From JAOUEA01 sp963810945 (lineage in GTDB: Bacteria; Actinomycetota; UBA4738; HRBIN12): DNA of 64,000 bases. This document shows positions 18,452-26,100 of this stretch, piece by piece (position 1 is the first letter of the stretch; every line of letters begins with the position of its first letter). Below the pieces are notes generated by a model. It was not told where the DNA came from and did no database searches. It saw nothing but the letters and a program-made list of their open reading frames with translations. A program made the position numbers and the translations under genes. Where the stretch lies: NCBI GenBank assembly GCA_963810945.1, contig CAWEPI010000008.1:1178001-1242000 (forward strand), written 5' to 3'.

Positions 18452-20533
18452 CTAGGGGCACGGGGGCGCGAGCGCGCCGCAGAGCACCTGGTCCTCGTCG
18501 GTGGCGACCGTGGCGACGAGATCGGCGCGGGGCGTGAAGGAGAGTCCACCGTCCGTCGCGAACGAAGGGACGGTCGCATCGGTGATGGTCGAGCGGTAGG
18601 TCACGCAGCCACCGTCGATGGGGATGTTCTCGGTGCCCGCGACCGGAGCCGGGCAGGACTCGGTGAGGACCACCGTGACGGGCTCGCTGGAGCCGCCGAC
18701 CCCGAGCGCGAAGTTCGCCCGGCCCCCGACGGTCTCGGCGGTGCCGACGCCCCACCCGTACGGTACGTCCGAGACGCATGGGAGCTTGGTCGCGCTGGGC
18801 ACGGCCTGCGCCATCAACTGCATCGCCCGCCCCGTGCCGCACGTCGGCGTCGTGACCGTGCCTCGGCTGGGGAAGAGCAACGCGACGCCCGTCAACATCG
18901 CGAGCAAGAGCACGGCGAGGGAGACGATGATCAACATGACCCGACGGATGCTCCAGCGCTGCACCGCGATCGGCTGGCGGGAGGGGGCCATCGCTCGGAA
19001 CTCCGCGAGCAGGTCACGCCCGTCCTCTTTCATGTGTTGGCGCAGCTGCGTCGGGCTCGCGACGCCTCGGGTCGCCGCGAACGCCTCCGCGAGATCGTCC
19101 GGCGTGAAGTACCGGAGGGCGGCCTCGTACACGGTGCGCGCATCCGACCTCAGTGCGAGCACCAGCATCATGTTCCCCAGGTCGACGGCCTGGCGCCACG
19201 GCGAGGGACGGACCTGAACGAAGAAGACGTCGATCAGTTTCAGCTCTCCGCGCTGCACCATCAGGTTGGCCGGCTTGATGTCGCGGTGGGCGAGCCCCAG
19301 GTCCCACATCCGACGGATCATCGCGAGCCCCTCGTCGATCACGTGCGCGTCGATCTCGGCCTCGCCGATCTCAACCGCGTCGTCGAAGAAGTCCATCGCG
19401 ATCAGATACTCACGTTCCGGTGTGATCTCCGCGATGCCGAGCGGCGCAGGCGTCGGGAACCCGTAGTCGCCGAGCGTGCGGAGCGTGTAATCCTCGTACT
19501 CCACGAACCGGCGGACGGTCGTGAACGGCGTCTCGTCCTCGAGACGTCCGTAGAGCATCGTGCGGCCGAGCTTGTACCACCGGTCCGCACGCACGTGGCT
19601 CCTCGCGTAGAGCTTCGCGAAGATCGTCCGCTCGCGGCCCTCCTCGTCGGTCACGGCGACCTTCAGCGGGGTCGAGCCGCCGGAGCCCTCGAGGCCGACC
19701 GGCTGTACGTCGTGCACGGTGAACCCGAGCTGGTCTTGCAACGCGATGCGGATCGCCTCGCCGCGACGCCCGGTCACGTCGAGGTGCGCAGCCTTGCCGC
19801 GCGAGCCGTAGGTGACCGGGAAGAGGTCGTTCGGAGCGAAGGCCCGGAACGCGGCCAGGGGGATCGCCACCCCGACGATCGCCCCGAAGACGACGTCGGT
19901 GAAGTGGTCGACGCCGAGGTAGATGCGCAGGAGGCCGGCGATCGCGATCAGACCGGCGGCCACCAGCTTCGCCCAGTACCGAGGTCGGCCCGGGACGACG
20001 AGCATGAACGCGACGCCGATCGCCAGGATCGCGATCGCGCCGATCGGGATCGACGGCGCGGCGTATCCCTCCCAGCTCGCGAGCTGACGCACGCCGAACG
20101 GCCTGGGCCTCAACGAAACCAGCTCGAGGCCTTGCAAGAGGCCGCCCACGAAGCCGAGCGAGATCACCCAGATCACGAGGTGACGCCAGCGGCGGAACCA
20201 GGCGGTGCTGAGCACCAGGAGCCCGCCGAGCACCGCGAACCCGACGCGGGAGCCGACCGTGTGCGCCTGACGGGCGAGCGCGTCGAGCCACCCCGTGCGG
20301 AACGAGACGACGGCGTCGGTGATCGCGGCGTCGAACCGGTCGAGCGGGGCCGCGTCGACGCGGAGCCAGAAGCAACCCGTGACGACCACGACCAGCAGCA
20401 GGATCAGCCAGACCCAGCCCGTGGAACCGATCTGTTTCGGCAGCGGCGGGGCGACGCCCGACGGCCGGCGGCGTCGCCGTGTGGCGCCGCGCGCGCCCGC
20501 CGAAGGGCTCTCCACCTGGTCTCGCTGATCCAC
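18452..20533 (-). CDS. PAP2 phosphatase-protein kinase-like fusion membrane protein
   Basis: A 693-residue fusion. After a short basic N-terminus come about six transmembrane helices with a PAP2-type lipid phosphatase signature (SLRPRPFG, then PSIPIGAIA, then YLGVDHFTDVVFGAIVG). A cytoplasmic kinase-fold domain follows with catalytic loop LAHRDIKPANLMV and metal-binding Asp in LKLIDVFF, closest to ABC1/Kdo-kinase-like enzymes. One more transmembrane helix (VMLIIVSLAVLLLAMLTG) leads to an extracytoplasmic Cys-containing tail. It may couple lipid-phosphate turnover with phosphorylation, but the substrate is unknown. The GTG at 20533 follows GGAGGG closely; the open frame further up is non-coding in character. 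Confidence 0.75.
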   Translation of the reverse strand: MDQRDQVESPSAGARGATRRRRRPSGVAPPLPKQIGSTGWVWLILLLVVVVTGCFWLRVDAAPLDRFDAAITDAVVSFRTGWLDALARQAHTVGSRVGFAVLGGLLVLSTAWFRRWRHLVIWVISLGFVGGLLQGLELVSLRPRPFGVRQLASWEGYAAPSIPIGAIAILAIGVAFMLVVPGRPRYWAKLVAAGLIAIAGLLRIYLGVDHFTDVVFGAIVGVAIPLAAFRAFAPNDLFPVTYGSRGKAAHLDVTGRRGEAIRIALQDQLGFTVHDVQPVGLEGSGGSTPLKVAVTDEEGRERTIFAKLYARSHVRADRWYKLGRTMLYGRLEDETPFTTVRRFVEYEDYTLRTLGDYGFPTPAPLGIAEITPEREYLIAMDFFDDAVEIGEAEIDAHVIDEGLAMIRRMWDLGLAHRDIKPANLMVQRGELKLIDVFFVQVRPSPWRQAVDLGNMMLVLALRSDARTVYEAALRYFTPDDLAEAFAATRGVASPTQLRQHMKEDGRDLLAEFRAMAPSRQPIAVQRWSIRRVMLIIVSLAVLLLAMLTGVALLFPSRGTVTTPTCGTGRAMQLMAQAVPSATKLPCVSDVPYGWGVGTAETVGGRANFALGVGGSSEPVTVVLTESCPAPVAGTENIPIDGGCVTYRSTITDATVPSFATDGGLSFTPRADLVATVATDEDQVLCGALAPPCP

Positions 20534-20678
20534 GCTTCCCTCCGCGAGGATCCTCGCACGATCGCCCGCGCGGGGTGGCAACTGGGTCCTCCGCTCGCCG
20601 GCAGGTCCCGTTCGCGCACCTTGCGGTTCCGTCGCGACGCGGCATAGGGTCGGAAGGCCTGCAGAGGAGGTTGTCGCG

Positions 20679-21125
20679 ATGACCGAGGGAACGTTCCCGA
20701 TCACCATCCAGGCCCCACCTGATGTTGTCTGGCCGTGGATCAGCAAGCTGGAGAAGCACGTCGAGTGGTCGAACAAACCGTACCGGGTCGAGTGGATCTC
20801 GGGGGAGCCGAACGCCGTGGGGAGCCGCTACCGATCCGTCGGTTGGATCCCCGGCGACAAGGATCACGTGAACGAGGGCACGATCACCGAGAGCGTCCCC
20901 AACGAGCGGTTCGCGCTCGACGCGGACGACAAGGACGGGACGTTCAGCAACACGTACACGATCCGGGATCTCGGCGGATCCACGGAGGTCACGTTCCACA
21001 TCGTCTTCCCGAAGATGAAGGGCATGACGGCCATCCTCGCGCCGCCCGTGTTCGCGACGATCGGCAAGTCCGACACGCGCAAACGGATGCAGCGGCTGAA
21101 GGAGAAGGTGGAGGCGGCTGCGTAG
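20679..21125 (+). CDS. SRPBCC (START/Bet v1-like) protein
   Basis: A 148-residue polyketide-cyclase/START-fold protein. The pattern FPITIQAPPDVVWPWISKLEKHVEW followed by GSRYRSVGW and FSNTYTIRDLGGSTEVTFH is typical of the SRPBCC superfamily, which binds hydrophobic ligands in a deep cavity. The ligand is unknown. GAGGAGG precedes the ATG. It diverges from the PAP2-kinase gene, with a shared promoter region of 145 nt. Confidence 0.85.
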   Translation: MTEGTFPITIQAPPDVVWPWISKLEKHVEWSNKPYRVEWISGEPNAVGSRYRSVGWIPGDKDHVNEGTITESVPNERFALDADDKDGTFSNTYTIRDLGGSTEVTFHIVFPKMKGMTAILAPPVFATIGKSDTRKRMQRLKEKVEAAA

Positions 21126-21171
21126 GACGACGCGCGTCGCGCGGTGGCGAGCGGGCGCGTTGGGACGGCGT

Positions 21172-21489
21172 CTATCGACCGTCGTCGGTCACGACGAAGA
21201 TCCCACCGCTGCGCTCCACGCCGGAGAGGGTCAACACGCGACGGACCGTCCGGTTCGGGTTGCGCGCGATCACCCGGCCGTCTGCGCCCAGGGCTTGGGC
21301 GGCGCTCAGCAGGACGTGCAGGCCGGAGCTGTCCATGAACGTCAGCTCGGCACAGTCCAACTCGATATCCCCACACGCATCGACCATCGGCTCGAGCACG
21401 GTACGCAGCTCGTCGGCCGTCGACGCATCCAGCTCGCCGAAGAGGTGCACGAGCCGTGATCGGTCCGGTCGTTCCGCGCGGAACCTCAT
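21172..21489 (-). CDS. STAS-domain anti-sigma factor antagonist
   Basis: A 105-residue SpoIIAA/RsbV-like protein. HLFGELDASTADEL and LTFMDSSGLHVLLSA contain the phosphorylatable Ser of the DSSG loop. Such proteins bind anti-sigma kinases when unphosphorylated and so free the sigma factor. I choose ATG 21489 because GAGGGAG lies 9 nt before it and the STAS fold starts there; the frame is open to 21630. It is one of three STAS genes within 4.3 kb of this locus. Confidence 0.8.
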   Translation of the reverse strand: MRFRAERPDRSRLVHLFGELDASTADELRTVLEPMVDACGDIELDCAELTFMDSSGLHVLLSAAQALGADGRVIARNPNRTVRRVLTLSGVERSGGIFVVTDDGR

Positions 21490-21620
21490 CTGGGACGACT
21501 CCCTCAGGTCGTTCTGCACGCTCCCACCGTATCCCGAGGCGCGCACGGCGTCGGTCCGGAACCGTACCGACGCGTCCGCGTCGTGCCGGGCTATCCTCGA
21601 TCGACGAGAGGGGATGACCA

Positions 21621-22343
21621 GTGCGCGCACGCATCGGGTCGCAGCGGACGGTCGGTAACGAGCTGCTCACCGGGCTGCCCGCCTCCGAGCGCGACCAGAT
21701 CCTGTCGCGCACGGCCGTCTTGAACGTTGAACCCGAGCAGCCGATCCAGTCTCCCCGGCGGCGCTCGGACCGCGTCTTCTTCCCCACCACCGCGGTCATC
21801 TCGCTGCTCACGACGTTGAGCGATGGGTCGACCGTGGAGACGGCTACGATCGGGCGGGAGGGCATGGTGGGGATCCACGTGTTCCTCGGCGACGACATCA
21901 GCCCGAACGGTGCCGCGGTCGCCCAGATGGGAGGGCAAGTCTTGGTCCTCGACGCGGACGTCTTCCGTGCAGAGCTGGCCGACAGCGCCAAGATGCAACA
22001 GAGCCTGATGGAGTACACGCGGGCACTCCTGCTGCAGATCTCCCAGGGCGTGGCGTGCGGGGTGGTGCACGGGGTTCGCCAGCGCTTGGCGCGGTGGCTC
22101 CTGCAGACGAGCGATCGTGTGGTCTCCGACGACGTCGCCCTGACGCAGCAGTTCCTGGCGGAGATCCTGCACGTCCGTCGCGCTTCGGTCACCGAGGCCG
22201 CGCGGAGTCTCGAGCGTGACGGCGCCGTCCGGGTTCGTCGGGGGGGCATCCTGATCACGGACCGCGCCCGCCTGGAGGCGGCCTCGTGTGAGTGCTACGC
22301 GTTCCTCAAGGCCGAGTACGCCCGATTGATGCCAGCCCGGTGA
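21621..22343 (+). CDS. Crp/Fnr-family transcriptional regulator
   Basis: A 240-residue regulator. An N-terminal cyclic-nucleotide-binding-type beta-roll (FFPTTAVISLLTTLSDGSTVE, IGREGMVG) is followed by a winged helix-turn-helix (TQQFLAEILHVRRASVTEAARSL). The glutamate and arginine pair that holds cAMP in E. coli CRP is not clear, so the ligand is unknown; Fnr cysteines are absent. A GTG start follows GAGAGGGG, and TATCCT at 21592-21597 could be its -10. The 5' end overlaps the upstream part of the divergent STAS frame. Confidence 0.85.
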   Translation: MRARIGSQRTVGNELLTGLPASERDQILSRTAVLNVEPEQPIQSPRRRSDRVFFPTTAVISLLTTLSDGSTVETATIGREGMVGIHVFLGDDISPNGAAVAQMGGQVLVLDADVFRAELADSAKMQQSLMEYTRALLLQISQGVACGVVHGVRQRLARWLLQTSDRVVSDDVALTQQFLAEILHVRRASVTEAARSLERDGAVRVRRGGILITDRARLEAASCECYAFLKAEYARLMPAR

Positions 22344-22359
22344 GTCGCCGACGGCAGCC

Positions 22360-22386
22360 GCAGGCGGGGATTGGCTCCCCGCCTGC
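22360..22386. terminator. Bidirectional hairpin terminator between Crp/Fnr and CsbD genes
   Basis: A perfect 11-bp stem (left arm GCAGGCGGGGA) with a 5-nt loop, placed 17 nt after one stop codon and 27 nt before the other of two convergent genes. No U tract follows on either side, which is common for terminator hairpins in high-GC actinobacteria. Confidence 0.7.
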
Positions 22387-22412
22387 AGAGGGTGGCCGCC
22401 GTCGTCGGGGCG

Positions 22413-22619
22413 TCAGTCGAGGGCGTCCTTGACGCCTTCCTTGACCTTCTCACCCGCCTCCTTGGCGTGACCCCAGGCCTTCTCTGCCTTCCCCTTGGCC
22501 TGGTCTTCCTTGCCCTTCGCCCGGAGGTCCTCGTCGTCGGTCATCTCGCCGACGGCCTCCTTCGCCTTGCCCTTCGTCTCGTCCCACGCGCCGTCGGCGC
22601 GATCGTGCTCTCCGGCCAT
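22413..22619 (-). CDS. CsbD-family stress protein
   Basis: A 68-residue, highly charged helical protein with the CsbD pattern ADGAWDETKGKAKEAVGEMTDDEDL followed by KGKEDQAKGKAEK. CsbD was named from a Bacillus general-stress gene controlled by sigma B; its biochemical function is not established. A GAGGAG ribosome site precedes the ATG. A SigB-like promoter candidate lies at 22654-22677, and the sigB-type gene is 450 bp away. Confidence 0.85.
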   Translation of the reverse strand: MAGEHDRADGAWDETKGKAKEAVGEMTDDEDLRAKGKEDQAKGKAEKAWGHAKEAGEKVKEGVKDALD

Positions 22620-22653
22620 CTCGTTCTCCTCCCGTCGGTCTCGTCTTCAGGTC

Positions 22654-22677
22654 TTCCCCGGCACGCGTGCGCCAAAC
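22654..22677 (-). promoter_or_regulatory. Candidate SigB-type promoter of the CsbD gene
   Basis: On the minus strand GTTT is followed after 14 nt by GGGGAA, 34 nt before the CsbD start. The -10 deviates from GGGTAT at two positions, so this is the weakest member of the set of nine. Confidence 0.35.
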
Positions 22678-22784
22678 GCCGTTGCGCTACCCGGCGGGGC
22701 GCGAACGAGACATGGGATCCCTCCCCGGGGTCGACGTCGCCGTCGTGCAGGAGACCACCCCGCGCGGGTTGATGCGAACGTCGC

Positions 22785-22811
22785 GTTTGGCGAGCCGTCG
22801 TGGGCGGGTAG
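22785..22811 (+). promoter_or_regulatory. Candidate SigB-type promoter of the GPGG small membrane protein gene
   Basis: GTTT at 22785-22788, 17-nt spacer, GGGTAG at 22806-22811, then 48 nt to the ATG. The spacing is one base longer than the Bacillus sigma B range but within that reported for actinobacterial SigF. Confidence 0.5.
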
Positions 22812-22859
22812 GCCGGTCCCGGGCCGGAACGTCCGGCCGAAGTGGATGGAGGTACGACC

Positions 22860-23033
22860 ATGTTCGATCTCGTCGCCATGACCGGCGCCGCCGCATCGGT
22901 GCTGTGGATCATCGCCGCCGTGCTCGTGATCGCGGGCATCATCACAGCGATCCGAGGCGGTGTCGTCGCCGGCATCGTGTTGATCGCCCTGGGCCTGCTC
23001 GTTGGCCCCGGTGGTGTCAGCATCTTCAAGTGA
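22860..23033 (+). CDS. GPGG-motif small membrane protein
   Basis: A 57-residue protein with two hydrophobic helices (VLWIIAAVLVIAGIITAI and VVAGIVLIALGLLV) and the C-terminal GPGG motif that names this small actinobacterial family. Function unknown. The start is fixed by GGAGG before ATG 22860; an in-frame ATG at 22842 lies upstream of that site. A SigB-type promoter candidate and adjacency to the sigB locus suggest a stress-response role. Confidence 0.8.
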   Translation: MFDLVAMTGAAASVLWIIAAVLVIAGIITAIRGGVVAGIVLIALGLLVGPGGVSIFK

Positions 23034-23039
23034 CCACGT

Positions 23040-23068
23040 CCGGCCGGGTCCCGATCGGACCCGGCCGG
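23040..23068. terminator. Strong hairpin terminator between GPGG gene and sigma factor gene
   Basis: A perfect 12-bp stem (left arm CCGGCCGGGTCC) with a 5-nt loop, between two convergent stop codons at 23033 and 23077. No U tract. It probably ends transcription in both directions. Confidence 0.7.
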
Positions 23069-23076
23069 GCACGCGC

Positions 23077-23832
23077 TCACTCCTCGTCGACCCCCGAGCC
23101 CGCCCGGAGCTGATCGAGCGTCTGCCGGAGGATCCGAGAGACGTGCATCTGCGAGACCCCGATCTCGTCCGCGATCTCCGACTGGGTCATGTCTCGGAAG
23201 AACCGTAGGTACAACACCCGGCGCTCGCGCTCGGGCAGCGATCGCATCGCCGGCGCCACCGCGGCCCACCCGTCCAGCATGTCGAGCGATGGGTCAGCGT
23301 CACCCATCGTGTCGCCGGGGGTGAGGCCGGTCTCCGAGTTCGGGGCGTCCAGGGACGAGATCGAATACACCTGGGCGGCCTCCATCGATTCAACGATCTC
23401 GTCCTCCCCGACCTCCAGTCGCGCGGCCAGCTCGCCGATCGTGGGGGAGCGGCCGAGTTCCTGCGTGATCCCGGGCAGCGCCTTGTTGAGGCGCAGGGTC
23501 GTCTCCTGCAACTGGCGAGGGACGCGGATGGCCCAGCCCTTGTCGCGGAAGTGGCGCTTGAGTTCGCCGATCATCGTGGCCGCCGCGTATGTGGAGAACT
23601 GGACGCCGCGGTCGATGTCGAACCGGTCGATCGCGTTGATCAGGCCGATGTTGGCGACCTGGATCAGGTCTTCCTGGGCCTCGCCGCGCCCACTGAACCG
23701 CCGCGCGAGGTATTCCACGAGCGGCTGGAAGCGCAGGGCGATCGCGTCCCGGGCCGCCGGGTCCTCGCCCGCCCGCGCGAACAGCTCGAGGAGCTCCTTC
23801 TCGTCTCCCACCCTCCGCGTGGCGTCGCTCAT
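23077..23832 (-). CDS. SigB/SigF/SigG-family RNA polymerase sigma factor
   Basis: A 251-residue group 3 sigma factor with regions 2 (AQEDLIQVANIGLINAIDRF, FSTYAAATMIGELKRHFRDK), 3 (RVPRQLQETTLRLNKAL) and 4 (LPERERRVLYLRFFRDMTQ, IGVSQMHVSRILRQ). It is the general-stress/sporulation type regulated by partner switching. ATG 23832 overlaps the stop of the upstream anti-sigma-like gene by ATGA, so I prefer it over the upstream in-frame ATG at 23856. Nine matching promoter candidates occur within 15 kb. Confidence 0.92.
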   Translation of the reverse strand: MSDATRRVGDEKELLELFARAGEDPAARDAIALRFQPLVEYLARRFSGRGEAQEDLIQVANIGLINAIDRFDIDRGVQFSTYAAATMIGELKRHFRDKGWAIRVPRQLQETTLRLNKALPGITQELGRSPTIGELAARLEVGEDEIVESMEAAQVYSISSLDAPNSETGLTPGDTMGDADPSLDMLDGWAAVAPAMRSLPERERRVLYLRFFRDMTQSEIADEIGVSQMHVSRILRQTLDQLRAGSGVDEE

Positions 23833-24215
23833 ACGGGCTGGGGAAGCAGCTTCCAAGCCACGACGAGCTTGGGGACGCCGTCCTCGACAAGCTCGTCCGC
23901 CTCATCTGCCAGTCCCTCGATGATGCTCCAGGAGAGCGAGGCGACCTGCTCGGTCGGCGGCCACCTCGCGGCGGGTGCATCCAGGCGCACGCGCGCCGTC
24001 AGCGTGGCGGGCGAGGATGTGAGGCTCAGTTCCAGCCCTGCGCCCTCCGACGCGACACCGATGAGGCGGTTGCAGCACTCACCTATGGCGAGCCGGAGAT
24101 CCTCGACATCGTCGAAGGGGAGGGCGAGGCGCGCAGCGAACCCGGTCGCCACCGCACGCACGATATGCACGTATCGGGGGTCTGCCGGAACGGTGAGCGT
24201 GACGGGCGCGTCCAT
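23829..24215 (-). CDS. RsbW-like HATPase-fold protein, degenerate ATP site
   Basis: A 128-residue protein with the GHKL anti-sigma fold. The N-box-like segment DLRLAIGECCNRLIG keeps Glu and Asn. The G1 box DxGxG and the glycine-rich G2 lid are not present (the matching regions read RLDAPAARWPP and LSWSIIEGLADEAD). It is co-transcribed and overlaps with the sigma factor gene, which fits an anti-sigma factor that binds but may not phosphorylate. Kinase loss is inferred from missing motifs. Confidence 0.75.
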   Translation of the reverse strand: MDAPVTLTVPADPRYVHIVRAVATGFAARLALPFDDVEDLRLAIGECCNRLIGVASEGAGLELSLTSSPATLTARVRLDAPAARWPPTEQVASLSWSIIEGLADEADELVEDGVPKLVVAWKLLPQPV

Positions 24216-24239
24216 GGGCTCCTAGCGCTGGCCTCTCCA

Positions 24240-24280
24240 TATACTATCCGGCATCGGATGCGCGCCCCCGGGTCCGATGC
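24240..24280. promoter_or_regulatory. Divergent promoter region with GCATCGGA dyad
   Basis: Between the sigma factor operon (minus) and the STAS-HATPase operon (plus) lies ATATACTAT at 24239-24247, which offers a TATA-like -10 on both strands. A perfect 8-bp inverted repeat, GCATCGGA at 24251-24258 and TCCGATGC at 24273-24280, follows with a 14-nt spacer. It could be an operator controlling both operons. Confidence 0.45.
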
Positions 24281-24318
24281 GCCCTGGTGCGACTGCTCGA
24301 CATGAAGGGAGCCGCGGA

Positions 24319-24654
24319 ATGGATCTCGTCCTCAGCACCCGGTCCCAGCCGCCGTGGGCGGTCGTCGAGGTGGCCGGTGAGCTCGATCTCTCGAACGCTC
24401 CCGAGTTCCAGGGCGCGGTCGCCGAGCGGATGACGGCGGGCGATGTGCATGTGGCGATCGACCTCGCCGGCGTCACGTTCATGGATTCGAGCGCGCTGGG
24501 TGTCCTGGTGAGCTCGCTCAAGCGCGCGCGAGAGCAGGGGGGGGACGTGATCCTGATCGGGGTGCAGGGTTCTCCCGCCCGCGTCCTGGAGTTGACGGGG
24601 TTGGATCGCGCGTTCACCGTACTCTCCTCGGCGGCCGAGCTCCCGGCGACGTGA
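24319..24654 (+). CDS. STAS-domain anti-sigma factor antagonist (RsbV-like)
   Basis: A 111-residue RsbV/SpoIIAA-like protein. VVEVAGELDLSNAPEF and VTFMDSSALGVLVSSL show the STAS fold and the phospho-acceptor Ser pair. It should compete with the sigma factor for an anti-sigma protein. ATG 24319 has GAAGGGAG upstream. Its stop overlaps the GTG of the next gene (GTGA), so antagonist and HATPase are made together. Confidence 0.88.
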   Translation: MDLVLSTRSQPPWAVVEVAGELDLSNAPEFQGAVAERMTAGDVHVAIDLAGVTFMDSSALGVLVSSLKRAREQGGDVILIGVQGSPARVLELTGLDRAFTVLSSAAELPAT

Positions 24655-25031
24655 CTGACGTCGCGGCCGGCCGCGAACGGCCGTTCACCCTCAGCGTGAC
24701 CCCCGATCCTGGGCTCGGGTCCACGGTGCGCGCCTTCTCCGTGGCGGTCGGCAAGGAGGCGGCCCTGGGCGATGAGCGCGTCGAGGACCTCAAGCTCCTC
24801 CTCAGCGAGATCCACGCGCAGACGATCGAACCCGCGACGGGCGCGCCCTCGCGCCTGCGGATCGAGGTCGGGGCGTCGACGGACGGCCTGAGCGTCCGCT
24901 GCGAGGGTGCGGGACCAGCGCCCGAGGAGGGCGAGGATCCAGGCGCGTTCCGAGCGAGGTTGCTCGAGGCGCTCGCACCCGATCTTCGCTGGTCTGCAGG
25001 CGGTGTCGTCTCCTTCACCGTCCCGCGCTGA
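24651..25031 (+). CDS. HATPase-fold anti-sigma-like protein, catalytic motifs missing
   Basis: A 126-residue protein encoded as an RsbW partner of the preceding STAS gene. The N-box region reads LKLLLSEIHAQTIEP, without the Asn that holds Mg-ATP. The G1 and G2 glycine motifs cannot be found (VRCEGAGPAPEEGEDP instead). It still shows the alpha/beta order and C-terminal strand VVSFTVPR of the family. A binding-only switch protein is the simplest reading. GTG start overlapping the upstream stop. Confidence 0.65.
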   Translation: MTDVAAGRERPFTLSVTPDPGLGSTVRAFSVAVGKEAALGDERVEDLKLLLSEIHAQTIEPATGAPSRLRIEVGASTDGLSVRCEGAGPAPEEGEDPGAFRARLLEALAPDLRWSAGGVVSFTVPR

Positions 25032-25053
25032 GACGGGGGCGCGTGGCGGCCGC

Positions 25054-25443
25054 TCATCCATCCACCAGGCGGATCGTCTCGAGCAGCTCCTCGGGTGCGA
25101 GGATCGACAGGGCCCGGCGCACGATGTAGCCCGGGGCGATCAGGAAGAGGAGGTGGCCTTCGTCTCGGAGCCTCCGAGCCTCGTCCAGGAGTACCCTCAC
25201 GCCACTGCCGTCCATCAGTTCCACACTCGAGAGGTCGACGTAGGCATCCCCCGGACCGAGGGCTGCCAACAAGTCGGCGAACCCGCTCGCGTTGGAGCCG
25301 TCGATCTCGCCGGCGACGGCGATGCCCGGGTGCTCGACCAGGGGTCGGGCCGACAGGGGAACGACGGCGCGCGGCCTCCATGCGATCGCGGCGTCTTCTC
25401 CCCGTTCCTCGCTCGCTTCGTCCTCGGTCAACGTCATCACCAT
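25054..25443 (-). CDS. STAS-domain protein with extended N-terminus
   Basis: A 129-residue protein: about 35 acidic residues, then a STAS domain (VAGEIDGSNASGFADLL, VELMDGSGVRVLLDEA). The phospho-loop is DGSG rather than DSSG, but the second Ser, the usual acceptor, is kept. It converges with the RsbW-like gene at 24651 and diverges from the one at 25600. A hairpin at 25471-25490 lies in its leader. Confidence 0.75.
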   Translation of the reverse strand: MVMTLTEDEASEERGEDAAIAWRPRAVVPLSARPLVEHPGIAVAGEIDGSNASGFADLLAALGPGDAYVDLSSVELMDGSGVRVLLDEARRLRDEGHLLFLIAPGYIVRRALSILAPEELLETIRLVDG

Positions 25444-25470
25444 CTCGCCAACGGTCGGGGCCGTCCGGCC

Positions 25471-25490
25471 GCTCGGGGCCTACCCCGAGC
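25471..25490. promoter_or_regulatory. Perfect hairpin upstream of the STAS gene
   Basis: An 8-bp perfect stem (GCTCGGGG, 4-nt loop, CCCCGAGC) lies 28 nt before the start of the minus-strand STAS gene and includes a GGGTAG-like string. It could be an operator or a leader hairpin. Confidence 0.3.
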
Positions 25491-25599
25491 ACGGCTCTAT
25501 CAATCCAGGGCGCGACTTGACGCGGAGCCCTCGGTGCGGACCATGATGGAGAAGCCCCGTGCGTTCCGGTATCGGGAGAGGTGCGTGGTATCGACGAAG

Positions 25600-26001
25600 A
25601 TGGGTAATGCATCCAGCAAGGTGTTGACGTTCGAACTACCTCCTCGCACCGACGCGGTGCCGACCGCACGATCGGCGTTGGACCCGCTTCTCGGTGCGAT
25701 ATCCGCCGAGACCCTCGACGACGCGCGCCTGCTCGTCAGCGAGCTGGTCACGAACGCGATACGCCATGCCGGGCTCGGCCCCGGCGACGTGATCGAGGTG
25801 TCGGCGGCGGTCATCGACGACGTCCTGCACGTGGCGGTGCGGGATGGAGGCGTGGGGTTCCGCGCGACCCCACGCCCGGCCGAGTCCCGCGACGTCGGGG
25901 GATGGGGCCTCTACCTCGTGTCCGAGATCGCGGATCGCTGGGGCACCACGGAGGACGGACACACGGAGGTGTGGTTCGAGCTCCGAGCACGACGCGACTG
26001 A
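25600..26001 (+). CDS. RsbW-like anti-sigma histidine-kinase-fold protein, complete ATP site
   Basis: A 133-residue GHKL ATPase of the RsbW/SpoIIAB type. All three motifs are present: N-box LLVSELVTNAIRHAG, G1 VAVRDGGVGFR, G2 GGWGLYLVSEIADRWG. Of the three such genes here it is the only one likely to be an active serine kinase on STAS proteins. ATG 25600 is a conservative choice; in-frame GTG 25585 (after GGGAGAGG) and ATG 25543 are alternatives. Single gene between two divergent or unrelated units. Confidence 0.82.
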   Translation: MGNASSKVLTFELPPRTDAVPTARSALDPLLGAISAETLDDARLLVSELVTNAIRHAGLGPGDVIEVSAAVIDDVLHVAVRDGGVGFRATPRPAESRDVGGWGLYLVSEIADRWGTTEDGHTEVWFELRARRD

Positions 26002-26045
26002 GCGTCCCGCGGGAGCGCGTTCCCGCCGTTTGCCCTCCTCCCGCC

Positions 26046-26069
26046 GTTGCCCTTCTCCCAGATGGGTAG
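26046..26069 (+). promoter_or_regulatory. Candidate SigB-type promoter of the zinc-motif/iron permease pair
   Basis: GTTG, 14-nt spacer, GGGTAG at 26064-26069, then 31 nt to the ATG at 26101. One mismatch in the -35 core and one in the -10 against GTTT/GGGTAT. Confidence 0.5.
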
Positions 26070-26100
26070 CACCCCCAGGGAATGACACGGGAGGCATGCC

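Noticed and set aside
19034..20647. Long plus-strand open frame of 537 codons opposite the PAP2-kinase gene
   Set aside because: Composition (Arg, Asp, Glu, His, Val) and lack of any motif show it is an antisense shadow of a GC-rich gene.
25480..25505. Possible SigB-type promoter before the STAS gene at 25443
   Set aside because: GGGTAG is paired only with GATT at 16 nt and the -10 is part of a hairpin, so I did not count it.
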